Source: Arthrobacter sp. zg-Y238 (GTDB lineage: Bacteria; Actinomycetota; Actinomycetes; Actinomycetales; Micrococcaceae). Taken from it: 64,000 nucleotides of DNA. This document shows positions 44,410-53,702 of this stretch, in pieces. The stretch lies in NCBI RefSeq assembly GCF_024385525.1, contig NZ_JANFLU010000004.1:218179-282178 (forward strand). Reading direction: 5' to 3'. The notes below the pieces were generated by a model. It was not told the origin of the DNA. It searched no databases and worked only from the letters and a program-made list of their open reading frames with translations. The position numbers and the translations under genes are program-made. The first letter of the stretch is position 1. Each line of letters opens with the position of its first letter.

Positions 44410-44456
44410 CCGGCCCGGCTCGGCTCGGCCAAGCCCGCCAAGCCGAGCCGGGCCGG
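44410..44456 (+). terminator. 16-bp perfect inverted repeat after the giant membrane protein gene
   Basis: CCGGCCCGGCTCGGCT (44410-44425) and its exact complement (44441-44456) flank a 15-base loop, 62 bases past the stop. There is no T-tract. It is probably a terminator or mRNA 3'-end stabiliser. Confidence 0.6.
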
Positions 44457-44581
44457 AAGCGGGGAGCCGGGACCAAGACAGGCCAGGCAGTGCGCTGAGT
44501 GCCGTGCCCCGACTGCCGTGCACCGGCTAAGGAGTGCCGTGCCCTCTGACACCGGGACAAAGGCTCCGCTAGGCTCGGACC

Positions 44582-44713
44582 ATGGAATTCCTTATCCTTC
44601 TGGTGATCGTGGCCGCAGTGGCTGCAGGCGTCGGGTGGTCCCGCAAGCGGTTCCGCCCCGAAATTGAGCGGGCCAGGCGCATCCGCCGGGCCAACCGGGA
44701 CGGCGAATCCTGA
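44582..44713 (+). CDS. Small single-pass membrane protein (43 aa), hypothetical
   Basis: ATG at 44582 opens a 43-codon frame ending at TGA 44711-44713. The product has one hydrophobic helix at residues 2-18 (EFLILLVIVAAVAAGVG), then a strongly basic cytosolic tail rich in Arg (WSRKRFRPEIERARRIRRAN). The helix-plus-basic-tail composition is unlikely by chance but no family is recognised and the ribosome site is weak. It lies just before the rpsJ promoter region. It is too short for standard gene-length filters and could be missed in annotation. Confidence 0.5.
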   Translation: MEFLILLVIVAAVAAGVGWSRKRFRPEIERARRIRRANRDGES

Positions 44714-45222
44714 CTTTCAAGGTGCCGCCGGCGGTGCGTTAGACTGGTGGAAGTTAAAGCGCCGCCCCTTGAGGGGTTTACCTCTGGGGCAGCGTGAACG
44801 GACTTGGTCAGCGCGGCGTCGGGACCCCGGAGGGAGACCTTCGGTGGAAGATGCCTGATTAGCCATCTGTGCCCGAGTCTGGCAGACTAGAGAAGTTGTT
44901 CAAGCGCTTTTGTGCCCACACGCGCCCATGTTCCTGCGAACAGCAGGGATCAGGCAGTGGTGAGATTTCGTCCCGGTCAGGATAATGCCTGATGCAGGGT
45001 CGGGTCCTTCAGGGAAAGAGCCCATATATAACCCGCCCCTATTCTTGCTCGGCGTCGTTGGTCTCAACACCGCGACACGCCCGAGCGCGGGGGTCGGAGC
45101 CTCGGCAGGGTGAGGAACCCGGAATTATCCGGATTCAGTCTGTTGGAGGGGCGCCAGGCCGTAAGGCAGTTCGGCGCAAAAACTGTACAGAGAGCATTAC
45201 TCGAAGAAAGAGGCACGACGCC
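44714..45222 (+). promoter_or_regulatory. S10 operon promoter region and long leader
   Basis: A 509-base gene-free region. TAGACT at 44740-44745 (GTTAGACTGG) is the likely -10, giving a leader of about 470 nt; GATAAT (44981-44986) and TATATA (45025-45030) are other candidates. A GC hairpin lies at 44761-44793. The octamer TGCCTGAT occurs at 44852-44859 and 44986-44993, and its complement ATCAGGCA lies between them at 44949-44956. One central strand can therefore pair with either flank, but not both. This is the layout expected of a regulatory switch; S10-operon leaders are controlled by L4 in other bacteria. Confidence 0.55.
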
Positions 45223-45531
45223 ATGGCGGGACAAAAAATCCGCATCCGGCTGAAGTCGTATGACCACGAGGTCATCGACGTATCAGCACGGAAGATCGTT
45301 GAGACGGTCACGCGTGCAGGCGCAACGGTAGTAGGCCCCGTGCCGCTGCCCACGGAAAAGAACGTTTACGTTGTTATCCGTTCGCCGCACAAGTACAAGG
45401 ACAGCCGCGAGCACTTTGAAATGCGCACGCACAAGCGCCTGATCGACATCATTGACCCCACGCCTAAGGCCGTTGACTCGCTGATGCGTCTCGACCTGCC
45501 TGCAGACGTGAACATCGAAATCAAGCTGTAG
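45223..45531 (+). CDS. rpsJ: Ribosomal protein S10
   Basis: 30S head protein that also acts as NusE in antitermination, binding NusB and NusG (nusG is in this window). 102 residues from the ATG at 45223; upstream in-frame codons are leader sequence. [14 protein letters not shown] and [19 protein letters not shown] are characteristic. First gene of the S10 operon. Eight consecutive G at 45531-45538 overlap its stop codon and the ribosome site of rplC. Confidence 0.98.
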   Translation: MAGQKIRIRLKSYDHEVIDVSARKIVETVTRAGATVVGPVPLPTEKNVYVVIRSPHKYKDSREHFEMRTHKRLIDIIDPTPKAVDSLMRLDLPADVNIEIKL

Positions 45532-45549
45532 GGGGGGGAGCGGATACTT

Positions 45550-46206
45550 ATGTCTACTTCACTTACACGCCAGGTAAAGGGACTGCTGGGCACCAAGCTC
45601 GGCATGACCCAGGTTTGGGACGAGAACAACAAGCTCATCCCCGTAACCGTCGTCCAGGCTGACTCCAACGTCATCACGCAGCTGCGCAACGCGGAAAAGG
45701 ACGGCTACACCGCCGTTCAGATCGGCTACGGCCAGATCGACCCGCGCAAGGTGACCAAGCCGCTGGCCGGCCACTTTGAAAAGGCCGGCGTCACGCCGCG
45801 CCGCCACGTAGTTGAACTGCGTACCGCAGACGCCGACACCTATGAGCTGGGCCAGGAACTCTCTGTTGAGATGTTCGCAGCCGGCCAGAAGGTCGACGTC
45901 ACCGGAACCTCCAAGGGCAAGGGCTTTGCCGGTGTCATGAAGCGTCACGGCTTCCATGGCGTTGGTGCCTCCCACGGTGCACACAAGAACCACCGTAAGC
46001 CGGGTTCCATCGGTGGCGCATCCACCCCGGGCCGCGTCTTCAAGGGCGTTCGGATGGCGGGCCGCATGGGCGGCGTCCGTCACACCACCATGAACCTCAC
46101 GGTTCACGGTGTGGACGCCGAGAAGTCGCTCCTGCTGATCAAGGGTGCCGTTCCCGGCGCCCGCGGCCAGGTCGTCCTCGTACGCACTGCCGTGAAGGGA
46201 GATTAG
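45550..46206 (+). CDS. rplC: Ribosomal protein L3
   Basis: Early-assembly 50S protein reaching to the peptidyl-transferase centre. 218 residues from the ATG at 45550, with GGGGAG upstream. [13 protein letters not shown] at the N terminus, and the loop region [17 protein letters not shown] and [10 protein letters not shown] near the centre, are intact. rplD starts four bases after its stop. Confidence 0.98.
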   Translation: MSTSLTRQVKGLLGTKLGMTQVWDENNKLIPVTVVQADSNVITQLRNAEKDGYTAVQIGYGQIDPRKVTKPLAGHFEKAGVTPRRHVVELRTADADTYELGQELSVEMFAAGQKVDVTGTSKGKGFAGVMKRHGFHGVGASHGAHKNHRKPGSIGGASTPGRVFKGVRMAGRMGGVRHTTMNLTVHGVDAEKSLLLIKGAVPGARGQVVLVRTAVKGD

Positions 46207-46210
46207 TCTC

Positions 46211-46825
46211 ATGGCTAACGAAACCACTGTTGAATTCCCCGCAGAGATCTTCGACGTTCAGACGAACGTACCGCTGCTCCACCAGGTGGTAGTTGCTCAG
46301 CTTGCAGCCGCCCGCCAGGGTACGCACAAGACGAAGACGCGCGCCGAGGTAAGCGGCGCAGGCCGCAAGCCGTTCAAGCAGAAGGGCACCGGCCGGGCTC
46401 GTCAGGGCTCCATCCGTGCTCCTCACATGACCGGCGGCGGCGTAGTCCACGGACCGACGCCCCGCGATTACAGCCAGCGCACCCCCAAGAAGATGAAGGC
46501 TGCTGCACTGCGCGGCGCCCTGTCGGACCGGGCACGCAACGGCCGTATCCACGTCCTCGAATCCCTGGTTGAAGGCACCAAGCCCTCCACCAAGGACGCA
46601 CTGAGCGCCCTGCGTTCGGTTTCCGACCGCAAGAACCTGCTCGTTGTTATCGAGCGCGCCAACGATGTTGCCGCACTTTCAGTGCGCAACGTTCCGGCTG
46701 TTCACGTGATCTACGTAGATCAGCTGAACACCTATGACGTGCTTGTTGCCGACGACGTGGTCTTCACCAAGGCTGCCTACGACGAGTTCGTCGGCAAGAA
46801 CACAGTCAAGGAGGACGCCAAGTGA
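46211..46825 (+). CDS. rplD: Ribosomal protein L4
   Basis: Lines the exit tunnel and represses the S10 operon in E. coli. 204 residues. The extended tunnel loop carries [15 protein letters not shown] and RAPHMTGGG, where macrolide-resistance changes occur in other species; it looks unaltered. The GTG start of rplW overlaps the stop by four bases. Confidence 0.98.
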   Translation: MANETTVEFPAEIFDVQTNVPLLHQVVVAQLAAARQGTHKTKTRAEVSGAGRKPFKQKGTGRARQGSIRAPHMTGGGVVHGPTPRDYSQRTPKKMKAAALRGALSDRARNGRIHVLESLVEGTKPSTKDALSALRSVSDRKNLLVVIERANDVAALSVRNVPAVHVIYVDQLNTYDVLVADDVVFTKAAYDEFVGKNTVKEDAK

Positions 46826-47127
46826 GCGCGACCACCGCTAAGGATCCGCGCGACGTAGTGCTTGCACCCGTCGTCTCGGAAAAGAGCTACGGCCTGATCG
46901 ACGAAGGTAAGTACACCTTCCTGGTCGACCCCCGCTCCAACAAGACCGAGATCAAGCTGGCCGTGGAGAAAATCTTCTCCGTCAAGGTCGACTCGATCAA
47001 CACCATCAACCGTGCCGGTAAGCGTAAGCGCACCAAGTTCGGATGGGGACAGCGCAAGAACACCAAGCGCGCAATTGTCACCCTCAAGGACGGCACAATC
47101 GACATCTTCGGCGGTCCGCTCAGCTAG
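46822..47127 (+). CDS. rplW: Ribosomal protein L23
   Basis: Exit-site protein that docks SRP and trigger factor. 101 residues from a GTG overlapping the rplD stop (GTGA), with AAGGAGG just upstream. [17 protein letters not shown] and the loop around [19 protein letters not shown] are typical. It is followed by rplB after 30 bases. Confidence 0.97.
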   Translation: MSATTAKDPRDVVLAPVVSEKSYGLIDEGKYTFLVDPRSNKTEIKLAVEKIFSVKVDSINTINRAGKRKRTKFGWGQRKNTKRAIVTLKDGTIDIFGGPLS

Positions 47128-47157
47128 GGCGGAGACCACTTTAACGAGGAATAAATA

Positions 47158-47997
47158 ATGGGAATCCGTAAATACAAGCCGACTACCCCGGGCCGTCGCG
47201 GCTCGAGCGTAGCCGACTTCACCGAAATCACGCGGTCGACGCCGGAAAAGTCGTTGGTACGTCCGCTGCCCAAAAAGGGCGGCCGTAACAACACCGGTAA
47301 GATCACGACCAGGCACAAGGGTGGTGGACACAAGCGTCAGTACCGTCTGATCGACTTCCGCCGCCACGACAAGGACGGCGTCAACGCACGCGTTGCCGAG
47401 ATCGAATACGATCCGAACCGTACCGCCCGCATTGCGCTGCTGCACTACGTTGATGGCACCAAGCGTTACATCATTGCTCCGAACAAGCTCAAGCAGGGCG
47501 ACTTCGTAGAGGCAGGCGCCGGCGCTGATATCAAGCCCGGCAACAACCTGCCCCTGCGTAACATCCCCGTGGGTACGACCATCCACGCTGTTGAACTGCG
47601 TCCGGGCGGCGGCGCCAAGATGGCCCGCTCCGCCGGTGCATCCGTTCAGCTTGTCGCCAAGGAAGGCCGCTTCGCCCAGCTGCGTCTGCCCTCCGGCGAA
47701 ATCCGCAACGTTGATGTGCGCTGCCGCGCCACCATCGGCGAGGTCGGCAACGCCGAGCAGTCGAACATCAACTGGGGCAAGGCCGGCCGTATGCGCTGGA
47801 AGGGCGTACGCCCGACCGTCCGTGGTGTCGCCATGAACCCGGTCGACCACCCGCACGGTGGTGGTGAAGGTAAGACCTCCGGTGGACGCCACCCGGTCAA
47901 CCCGAACGGTAAGCGCGAAGGCCGTACCCGCCGTCCCAATAAAGAGAGCGACAACCTCATTGTGCGTCGCCGTCGTTCCGGCAAGAACAAGCGATAG
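47158..47997 (+). CDS. rplB: Ribosomal protein L2
   Basis: Large, highly conserved 50S protein close to the peptidyl-transferase centre, 279 residues. The C-terminal [15 protein letters not shown] contains the invariant histidine implicated in peptide-bond formation. The basic C-terminal RRSGKNKR tail is present. rpsS starts after 12 bases with TAGGAG at the junction. Confidence 0.98.
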   Translation: MGIRKYKPTTPGRRGSSVADFTEITRSTPEKSLVRPLPKKGGRNNTGKITTRHKGGGHKRQYRLIDFRRHDKDGVNARVAEIEYDPNRTARIALLHYVDGTKRYIIAPNKLKQGDFVEAGAGADIKPGNNLPLRNIPVGTTIHAVELRPGGGAKMARSAGASVQLVAKEGRFAQLRLPSGEIRNVDVRCRATIGEVGNAEQSNINWGKAGRMRWKGVRPTVRGVAMNPVDHPHGGGEGKTSGGRHPVNPNGKREGRTRRPNKESDNLIVRRRRSGKNKR

Positions 47998-48009
47998 GAG
48001 CCTGGAAAC

Positions 48010-48291
48010 ATGCCACGCAGCCTGAAGAAAGGCCCCTTCGTCGACCAGCACCTGTTTCTCAAGGTAGCGGCCGAAAACGAAAAGGGCACCAAGAACGTCA
48101 TCAAGACGTGGTCCCGCCGTTCGATGATCATCCCCGACATGCTCGGGCACACGATCGCCGTACACGACGGACGTAAGCACATTCCGGTGTTTGTCACCGA
48201 GTCGATGGTCGGGCACAAGCTCGGCGAATTCGCTCTGACGCGGACATTCCGCGGCCATGTGAAGGACGACCGCAAGGGCAAGCGCCGCTAG
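48010..48291 (+). CDS. rpsS: Ribosomal protein S19
   Basis: 30S head protein contacting the A-site finger. 93 residues from the ATG at 48010. Standard opening [15 protein letters not shown], with [23 protein letters not shown] in the core. Stop at 48291, 38 bases ahead of rplV. Confidence 0.98.
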   Translation: MPRSLKKGPFVDQHLFLKVAAENEKGTKNVIKTWSRRSMIIPDMLGHTIAVHDGRKHIPVFVTESMVGHKLGEFALTRTFRGHVKDDRKGKRR

Positions 48292-48329
48292 GCGCTGCTC
48301 TTTCGGCAGAAGACGAGAGAAGGAAAGCA

Positions 48330-48695
48330 ATGGAAGCCAAGGCAATTGCGCGTCATATCCGCGTAACGCCTATGAAGGCCCGGCGCGTCGTCAACCTTGT
48401 TCGTGGCAAGCAAGCGAATGAGGCTCTGGCAATTCTGAAGTTTGCCCCCCAGGCAGCTTCGGAGCCGGTACTTAAGGTAATTCAGTCGGCTATGGCCAAT
48501 GCACGTGTCCTCGCGGACCGTGACGGCGTGGCCTTCGACGAGGGTGACCTCTTCGTCAGCGAAGCATTCGTTGACGAAGGACCCACCATGAAGCGGTTCC
48601 AGCCGCGGGCCCAGGGCCGCGCCTACCGCATCAACAAGCGGACCAGCCACGTCACCGTGGTAGTCGCAACCCCTACGATCGAGGAGGAACGCTAA
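48330..48695 (+). CDS. rplV: Ribosomal protein L22
   Basis: Tunnel-lining protein with a long beta-hairpin. 121 residues. [23 protein letters not shown] begins the globular part, and the hairpin region [23 protein letters not shown] shows no obvious insertion or deletion of the kind linked to macrolide resistance. rpsC starts on the base after its TAA. Confidence 0.98.
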   Translation: MEAKAIARHIRVTPMKARRVVNLVRGKQANEALAILKFAPQAASEPVLKVIQSAMANARVLADRDGVAFDEGDLFVSEAFVDEGPTMKRFQPRAQGRAYRINKRTSHVTVVVATPTIEEER

Positions 48696-49538
48696 GTGGG
48701 ACAGAAGGTAAACCCGCACGGGTTCCGACTCGGCATCACCACTGACCACGTATCGCACTGGTTTGCTGACAGCAACAAGCCGGGCCAGCGTTACAAGGAC
48801 TTCGTCCGCGAGGACATCAAGATCCGTCAGCTGATGTCCACCGGCATGGACCGCGCCGGCATCGCCAAGGTTGAGATCGAGCGCACCCGTGACCGTGTCC
48901 GTGTGGATATCCACACCGCACGTCCGGGCATCGTGATCGGCCGCCGCGGCGCCGAAGCGGACCGCATCCGCGGCGAGCTCGAAAAGCTCACCGGCAAGCA
49001 GGTCCAGCTGAACATCCTCGAGGTCAAGAACCCCGAGATGGAAGCACAGCTGGTTGCCCAGGGTGTTGCAGAGCAGCTCTCTTCCCGCGTGGCTTTCCGC
49101 CGTGCGATGAAGAAGGCCATCCAGTCCGCACAGCGTGCAGGCGCCAAGGGTATCCGTATCCAGTGCTCCGGCCGTCTGGGCGGCGCTGAAATGAGCCGTT
49201 CCGAGTTCTACCGCGAAGGCCGTGTGCCCCTGCACACCCTCCGCGCGCAGATCGACTACGGTTTCTTCGAAGCCAAGACCACCTTCGGCCGCATCGGCGT
49301 GAAGGTCTGGATCTACAAGGGCGACGTTACCGCTAAGGAACTGGCTGCACAGCAGGCTGCTGCACCGTCCCGCGGACGCTCCAACGACCGTCCGGGCCGC
49401 GGCCCGGCCGACCGCGGTGACCGTGGCGGCGACCGCCGTCGTCGTCCCGAGCGCGGCGACAAAGCCGCCGCGCCTGCTGCTGCAGAGGCTCCGGCCGCTG
49501 AGGCAGCTGCCCCCGCAGCAGAAGGAGGACAGGCTTAA
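48696..49538 (+). CDS. rpsC: Ribosomal protein S3
   Basis: mRNA-entry protein with helicase activity. 280 residues from a GTG directly after rplV, longer than E. coli S3 (233). The KH domain has [15 protein letters not shown]. Beyond residue about 215 is a low-complexity tail: first Arg/Gly/Asp-rich ([20 protein letters not shown]), then Ala/Pro/Glu-rich. Such tails occur in actinobacteria. rplP begins on the next base after the stop. Confidence 0.98.
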   Translation: MGQKVNPHGFRLGITTDHVSHWFADSNKPGQRYKDFVREDIKIRQLMSTGMDRAGIAKVEIERTRDRVRVDIHTARPGIVIGRRGAEADRIRGELEKLTGKQVQLNILEVKNPEMEAQLVAQGVAEQLSSRVAFRRAMKKAIQSAQRAGAKGIRIQCSGRLGGAEMSRSEFYREGRVPLHTLRAQIDYGFFEAKTTFGRIGVKVWIYKGDVTAKELAAQQAAAPSRGRSNDRPGRGPADRGDRGGDRRRRPERGDKAAAPAAAEAPAAEAAAPAAEGGQA

Positions 49539-49955
49539 ATGCTTATCCCACGTCGAGTCAAGTACCGTAAGCAGCACCACCCGGGTCGCTCCGGCGCTGC
49601 AACCGGCGGCACCGCCGTCAGCTTCGGCGAGTGGGGTATCCAGGCTCTGACGCCTGCTTACGTCACCAACCGCCAGATTGAAGCTGCGCGTATTGCCATG
49701 ACACGCCACATCAAGCGCGGCGGTAAGGTCTGGATCAACATCTACCCGGACCGTCCGCTGACGAAGAAGCCTGCTGAAACCCGTATGGGTTCCGGTAAGG
49801 GTTCTCCGGAGTGGTGGGTTGCAAACGTCAAGCCGGGCCGGGTTCTGTTCGAACTCTCCGGTGTTTCCGAAGAGGTAGCTCGTGAGGCCCTGCGCCTGGC
49901 GATCCATAAGCTGCCGTTGAAGGCACGCATTGTGCGTCGCGAGGGTGGTGAATAG
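49539..49955 (+). CDS. rplP: Ribosomal protein L16
   Basis: 50S protein near the A-site tRNA elbow. 138 residues. [19 protein letters not shown] opens the protein. The loop [19 protein letters not shown] contains the arginine that is hydroxylated in E. coli L16, though no claim is made for this organism. rpmC starts after two bases. Confidence 0.98.
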   Translation: MLIPRRVKYRKQHHPGRSGAATGGTAVSFGEWGIQALTPAYVTNRQIEAARIAMTRHIKRGGKVWINIYPDRPLTKKPAETRMGSGKGSPEWWVANVKPGRVLFELSGVSEEVAREALRLAIHKLPLKARIVRREGGE

Positions 49956-49957
49956 AA

Positions 49958-50287
49958 ATGGCAGTTGGATCAAAAGAGCTGACAACTGAGCAGCTGGACG
50001 GCTTCGATAAGGACCGTCTCGTAGAAGAACTGCGCAAGGCCAAGGAGGAGCTGTTCAACCTCCGCTTCCAGTCGGCCACCGGCCAGCTGGAAAACCACGG
50101 TCGTCTGCGTGCAGTCAAGCGCGATATCGCCCGCATCTACACGGTGCTGCGTGAGCGCGAGCTGGGCATTCGTCCCGAGGTTGTCGCTCCCGTTGAGGAA
50201 GCAGCACCTGAGGCACCGAAGAAGTCAAAGAAGAAGGCTGACAAGTCTGAAGCTGAAGCCAAGGTCGCTGAGGATGATGCCAAGTGA
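49958..50287 (+). CDS. rpmC: Ribosomal protein L29, with C-terminal extension
   Basis: Exit-tunnel rim protein. At 109 residues it is clearly longer than the usual 63-75. The L29 core (about 5-72) has [20 protein letters not shown] and [16 protein letters not shown]. The rest is an Ala/Glu/Lys-rich tail (about 75-109). Its ATG lies two bases after rplP, and its stop overlaps rpsQ (GTGA). The tail lies at the tunnel exit and could affect factor docking, but this is conjecture. Confidence 0.96.
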   Translation: MAVGSKELTTEQLDGFDKDRLVEELRKAKEELFNLRFQSATGQLENHGRLRAVKRDIARIYTVLRERELGIRPEVVAPVEEAAPEAPKKSKKKADKSEAEAKVAEDDAK

Positions 50288-50589
50288 GCGAAAACAAGAA
50301 TGAGGCAGCAGTGACAACTGACGCAAACGGCGCCGATGCCCGCGGGTACCGGAAGACCGCACGCGGTTACGTGGTCTCGGACAAGATGGACAAGACCATC
50401 GTCGTCCAGGTTGAAGACCGCGTGAAGCACGCCCTTTACGGCAAGGTTATTCGCCGGACCGAGAAGCGCAAGGCACATGACGAGCAGAACGCTGCCGGCA
50501 TTGGTGACCTCGTGCTGATCGCCGAGACCCGGCCGCTGTCCGCTACCAAGCGGTGGCGCCTGGTCGAGATCCTCGAAAAGGCCAAGTAA
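50284..50589 (+). CDS. rpsQ: Ribosomal protein S17
   Basis: Primary 16S-binding protein. 101 residues from the GTG overlapping rpmC; a second GTG at 50311 would trim nine residues. The conserved part starts near [19 protein letters not shown], followed by [26 protein letters not shown]. It is the last gene before an unusual 382-base gap with a terminator-like structure, so it probably ends a transcription unit. Confidence 0.97.
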   Translation: MSENKNEAAVTTDANGADARGYRKTARGYVVSDKMDKTIVVQVEDRVKHALYGKVIRRTEKRKAHDEQNAAGIGDLVLIAETRPLSATKRWRLVEILEKAK

Positions 50590-50618
50590 TCTAGTAGTAA
50601 GAAGTACCGGCCGGCCCG

Positions 50619-50655
50619 CCGGTGTGATCTCCGCGGCAAGCGGAGAACACACCGG
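50619..50655 (+). other. Hairpin after rpsQ
   Basis: A 16-pair stem (50619-50634 with 50640-50655) with a single A-A mismatch and a five-base loop GGCAA. It lies 30 bases past the rpsQ stop, and no T-run follows it directly. Confidence 0.7.
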
Positions 50656-50671
50656 CACCGTCCACAGCGTG

Positions 50672-50719
50672 AGGGCCCCGGCCGCGTTATCATCTTCGAT
50701 TTCGCTTCCGGGGCCTTTT
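50672..50719 (+). terminator. Intrinsic terminator between rpsQ and rplN
   Basis: AGGGCCCCGG (50672-50681) pairs with CCGGGGCCTT (50708-50717), with one G-T wobble and a 26-base loop. TTTT at 50716-50719 completes it. Together with the preceding hairpin it should stop most S10-operon transcripts. Confidence 0.7.
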
Positions 50720-50971
50720 CGCGATAAACTTGAAATCTTGTCTGTGTGGTGCGGAAGTGTGTCCATAATCCGGTCTCGAACCGGGTCCCCGGTACGCACT
50801 TCCTCACCGCCGAATGAGACAAAAGCCCGATAATCTTGTTCGACGCCGCGTAAGGCGGCTGCACTGGCGTGCGGCCGGCACGCCCGGCGTTGAGTACCAG
50901 TATTACGGGGTCCACCCATATCCGTTCCGCAAGGCTCATTTCGAGAACCGGCGCGACGACAGGAGTAATAA

Positions 50972-51340
50972 GTGATTCAGCAGGAGTCGCGACTGAAGGT
51001 CGCCGACAACACGGGTGCCAAGGAAATCTTGACCATCCGCGTTCTCGGTGGATCCGGCCGTCGCTACGCAGGCATTGGCGACACCATTGTTGCCACCGTC
51101 AAGGATGCAATTCCCGGCGGCAACGTCAAAAAGGGCGACGTGGTCAAGGCCGTCATCGTCCGTACCAAGAAGGAACGCCGCCGCCAGGACGGTTCCTACA
51201 TCAAGTTCGATGAGAACGCTGCAGTGATCTTGAAGAATGACGGCGACCCCCGCGGTACCCGTATCTTCGGGCCCGTCGGCCGCGAACTTCGCGACAAGAA
51301 GTTCATGAAGATCATTTCGCTGGCTCCGGAGGTGCTGTAG
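50972..51340 (+). CDS. rplN: Ribosomal protein L14
   Basis: Conserved 50S interface protein. 122 residues from a GTG (standard [18 protein letters not shown]), with AGGAG upstream. [20 protein letters not shown] and [16 protein letters not shown] are intact. First gene of the spc set; rplX starts after three bases. Confidence 0.98.
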   Translation: MIQQESRLKVADNTGAKEILTIRVLGGSGRRYAGIGDTIVATVKDAIPGGNVKKGDVVKAVIVRTKKERRRQDGSYIKFDENAAVILKNDGDPRGTRIFGPVGRELRDKKFMKIISLAPEVL

Positions 51341-51343
51341 TCC

Positions 51344-51703
51344 ATGGCAAAAATCAAGAAGGGTGACCTCGTTCAGGTCATCACCGGTGCTAAGGCTGAG
51401 CGCGGCGGAGACCGCGGCAAGCAGGGCAAGGTTCTGAAGGTTTTCCCCGAGAGCAACCGCATCCTCGTTGAAGGCATCAACCGCGTCACCAAGCACACCA
51501 AGGTTGGCCAGTCCTCCCGCGGTTCCAAGACCGGCGGCATCGAGGTTGTTGAAGCCCCGATCCACGTTTCCAACGTCGCCATTGTCGACCCGGAGACCAA
51601 GAAGCCGACCCGCGTTGGCTTCCGCACTGAAACCGTCGAAAAAGATGGCCGTGAGCGCACTGTGCGTATCCGCGTGGCCAAGGGCTCTGGGAAGGACCTC
51701 TAA
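51344..51703 (+). CDS. rplX: Ribosomal protein L24
   Basis: Assembly-initiating 50S protein with a KOW domain ([30 protein letters not shown]). 119 residues, slightly longer than the usual 103 at the C terminus. The last base of its TAA is the first base of the rplE ATG (TAATG). Confidence 0.98.
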   Translation: MAKIKKGDLVQVITGAKAERGGDRGKQGKVLKVFPESNRILVEGINRVTKHTKVGQSSRGSKTGGIEVVEAPIHVSNVAIVDPETKKPTRVGFRTETVEKDGRERTVRIRVAKGSGKDL

Positions 51704-52272
51704 TGACTGAGACTGTCACCAAGATCGTCCCCCGTCTGAAGACCCGCTACGCAGCGGAGATCAAGCAGACCCTGCAGGACGAATTCAACTACTCGAACGT
51801 CAACCAGGTTCCCCGCCTCGTCAAGGTGGTTGTGAACATGGGTGTTGGAGATGCCGCTAAGGACTCCAAGCTCATTGACGGTGCGGTACGCGACCTCACC
51901 CAGATCACGGGCCAGAAGCCCCAGGTCACCAAGGCACGCAAGTCCATCGCCCAGTTCAAGCTGCGCGAAGGCATGCCGATCGGTACGCACGTTACGCTGC
52001 GCGGCGATCGCATGTGGGAATTCGTGGACCGTTTGGTCACCCTGGCACTGCCCCGTATCCGTGACTTCCGCGGCCTGAACGGCAAGCAGTTCGACGGCAA
52101 CGGCAACTACACGTTCGGTCTGACCGAGCAGTCGATGTTCCACGAAATCGATCAGGACAAGATCGACCGCGTACGCGGCATGGACATCACCGTGGTTACC
52201 ACCGCAAAGACCGATGACGAGGGACGCGCGCTGCTGAAGGCGCTCGGCTTCCCGTTCAAATCCGAAGATTAA
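51703..52272 (+). CDS. rplE: Ribosomal protein L5
   Basis: 5S-rRNA-binding protein that contacts P-site tRNA. 189 residues, overlapping rplX by one base. [16 protein letters not shown] and the P-loop-like region [16 protein letters not shown] are typical. In most actinobacteria an rpsN/rpsZ gene would follow; here the next 90 bases contain none and rpsH comes next. Confidence 0.98.
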   Translation: MTETVTKIVPRLKTRYAAEIKQTLQDEFNYSNVNQVPRLVKVVVNMGVGDAAKDSKLIDGAVRDLTQITGQKPQVTKARKSIAQFKLREGMPIGTHVTLRGDRMWEFVDRLVTLALPRIRDFRGLNGKQFDGNGNYTFGLTEQSMFHEIDQDKIDRVRGMDITVVTTAKTDDEGRALLKALGFPFKSED

Positions 52273-52362
52273 TTACTACGTAACAGGTCCGACGGAGATC
52301 CGTGAGGCAACGCCGCACGGGGATCCTGCAGGAAACCGTTACGAGGGAGGGCAAGAGCCCAA

Positions 52363-52761
52363 ATGACAATGACAGATCCTGTCGCAGATATGCTCACGCG
52401 TCTGCGCAATGCAAACTCGGCATACCACGATTCCGTGTCCATGCCTTACAGCAAGCTCAAGGCGCGCGTTGCTGACATCCTGAAGGCCGAGGGCTACATC
52501 GCCGGCTGGAAGGAAGAAGAGGCCGAGGTCGGCAAGAAGCTGACCCTGGACCTCAAGTTCGGTCCGAACCGCGAGCGTTCCATCGCCGGCGTTCGCCGCA
52601 TCTCCAAGCCCGGTCTGCGCGTTTACGCGAAGTCCACCAACCTGCCGCACGTGCTGGGTGGTCTGGGTATCGCAATCCTGTCGACGTCGTCAGGTCTTCT
52701 GACCGACCGCCAGGCCGCCAAGAAGGGTGTAGGTGGGGAAGTCCTCGCCTACGTCTGGTAG
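52363..52761 (+). CDS. rpsH: Ribosomal protein S8
   Basis: Central-domain 16S-binding protein and spc-operon autoregulator in E. coli. 132 residues from the ATG at 52363, with GAGGGAGGG upstream. [21 protein letters not shown] and [26 protein letters not shown] are characteristic. Confidence 0.98.
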   Translation: MTMTDPVADMLTRLRNANSAYHDSVSMPYSKLKARVADILKAEGYIAGWKEEEAEVGKKLTLDLKFGPNRERSIAGVRRISKPGLRVYAKSTNLPHVLGGLGIAILSTSSGLLTDRQAAKKGVGGEVLAYVW

Positions 52762-52779
52762 CAGGGAAGGGAAAGAAAA

Positions 52780-53316
52780 ATGTCACGTATTGGACGTCTG
52801 CCCATCCCGGTTCCTGCCGGAGTAGATATCGCCATCAACGGCAACGTTGTATCCGTCAAGGGCGCCAAGGGCGAGCTGAGCCACACTGTGCCCAGCCCGA
52901 TCACGGCAACGCTTGAAGACGGCACCATCACCGTTACCCGCCCGAACGACGAGCGTGAATCCCGCTCCCTCCACGGCCTGACCCGCACGCTGATCGCCAA
53001 CATGATCACCGGCGTGACCGAGGGCTACAAGAAGGATCTGGAAATCGTTGGTACCGGTTACCGCGTAGTCGCGAAGGGTGCGGACCTCGAGTTCGCCCTG
53101 GGCTACAGCCACCCGGTCCCCGTCGCGGCCCCCGAAGGCATCACGCTTACCGTGGTCGCCCCGACGAAGGTCACCGTGTCCGGTATCGACAAGCAGCAGG
53201 TGGGCGAGGTTTCCGCCAACATCCGCAAGCTGCGTAAGCCCGACCCGTACAAGGGCAAGGGTATTCGTTACGCCGGCGAGATTGTCCGCCGCAAGGTCGG
53301 AAAGGCTGGTAAGTAA
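52780..53316 (+). CDS. rplF: Ribosomal protein L6
   Basis: 50S stalk-base protein near the sarcin-ricin loop. 178 residues, two similar domains. [19 protein letters not shown] opens it, and the C-terminal signature [19 protein letters not shown] is intact. rplR begins two bases after the stop. Confidence 0.98.
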   Translation: MSRIGRLPIPVPAGVDIAINGNVVSVKGAKGELSHTVPSPITATLEDGTITVTRPNDERESRSLHGLTRTLIANMITGVTEGYKKDLEIVGTGYRVVAKGADLEFALGYSHPVPVAAPEGITLTVVAPTKVTVSGIDKQQVGEVSANIRKLRKPDPYKGKGIRYAGEIVRRKVGKAGK

Positions 53317-53318
53317 CC

Positions 53319-53702
53319 ATGGCCATCAGCATTAATAAGAAGCGAAACAGCAAGAGCAAGTCTGCCCTGCGCAGCCGTCGCCAGCTGCGTATCCGCAAGC
53401 GGATTTCCGGAACCGCGGTTCGTCCGCGCCTCGTGGTCAACCGCTCTGCCCGCCACATCTTCGTCCAGGTTGTCGATGACACCCGTGGCGTAACCGTGGC
53501 TTCCGCCTCCACCATGGAAGCGGATCTGCGTGCACTGGACGGCGACAAGACCGCCAAGGCCAAGCGCGTCGGCGAACTCGTTGCTGAGCGGTCCAAGGCC
53601 GCCGGCATCGAAGCCGTTGTCTTTGACCGCGGTGGTAACCGCTACCACGGCCGTATTGCCGCAGTTGCAGACGGCGCACGTGAAGGTGGGCTGGCACTGT
53701 GA
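53319..53702 (+). CDS. rplR: Ribosomal protein L18
   Basis: 5S-rRNA-binding central protuberance protein, 127 residues. [21 protein letters not shown] and [20 protein letters not shown] are the typical blocks. Its stop overlaps the GTG start of rpsE by four bases. Confidence 0.98.
   Translation: MAISINKKRNSKSKSALRSRRQLRIRKRISGTAVRPRLVVNRSARHIFVQVVDDTRGVTVASASTMEADLRALDGDKTAKAKRVGELVAERSKAAGIEAVVFDRGGNRYHGRIAAVADGAREGGLAL

Larger units (their letters stand above)
50590..50971 (+). promoter_or_regulatory. Gap between S10 and spc gene sets with terminator and probable promoter
   Basis: A 382-base gene-free region between rpsQ and rplN. Two hairpins occupy the first third: one at 50619-50655 and one at 50672-50719 ending in TTTT. 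AT-richer candidates for a new promoter follow: TTGTCT (50738) with CATAAT (50764-50769) at a long 20-bp spacing, and GATAAT at 50829-50834. The layout suggests rplN onward is transcribed separately. Confidence 0.55.
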
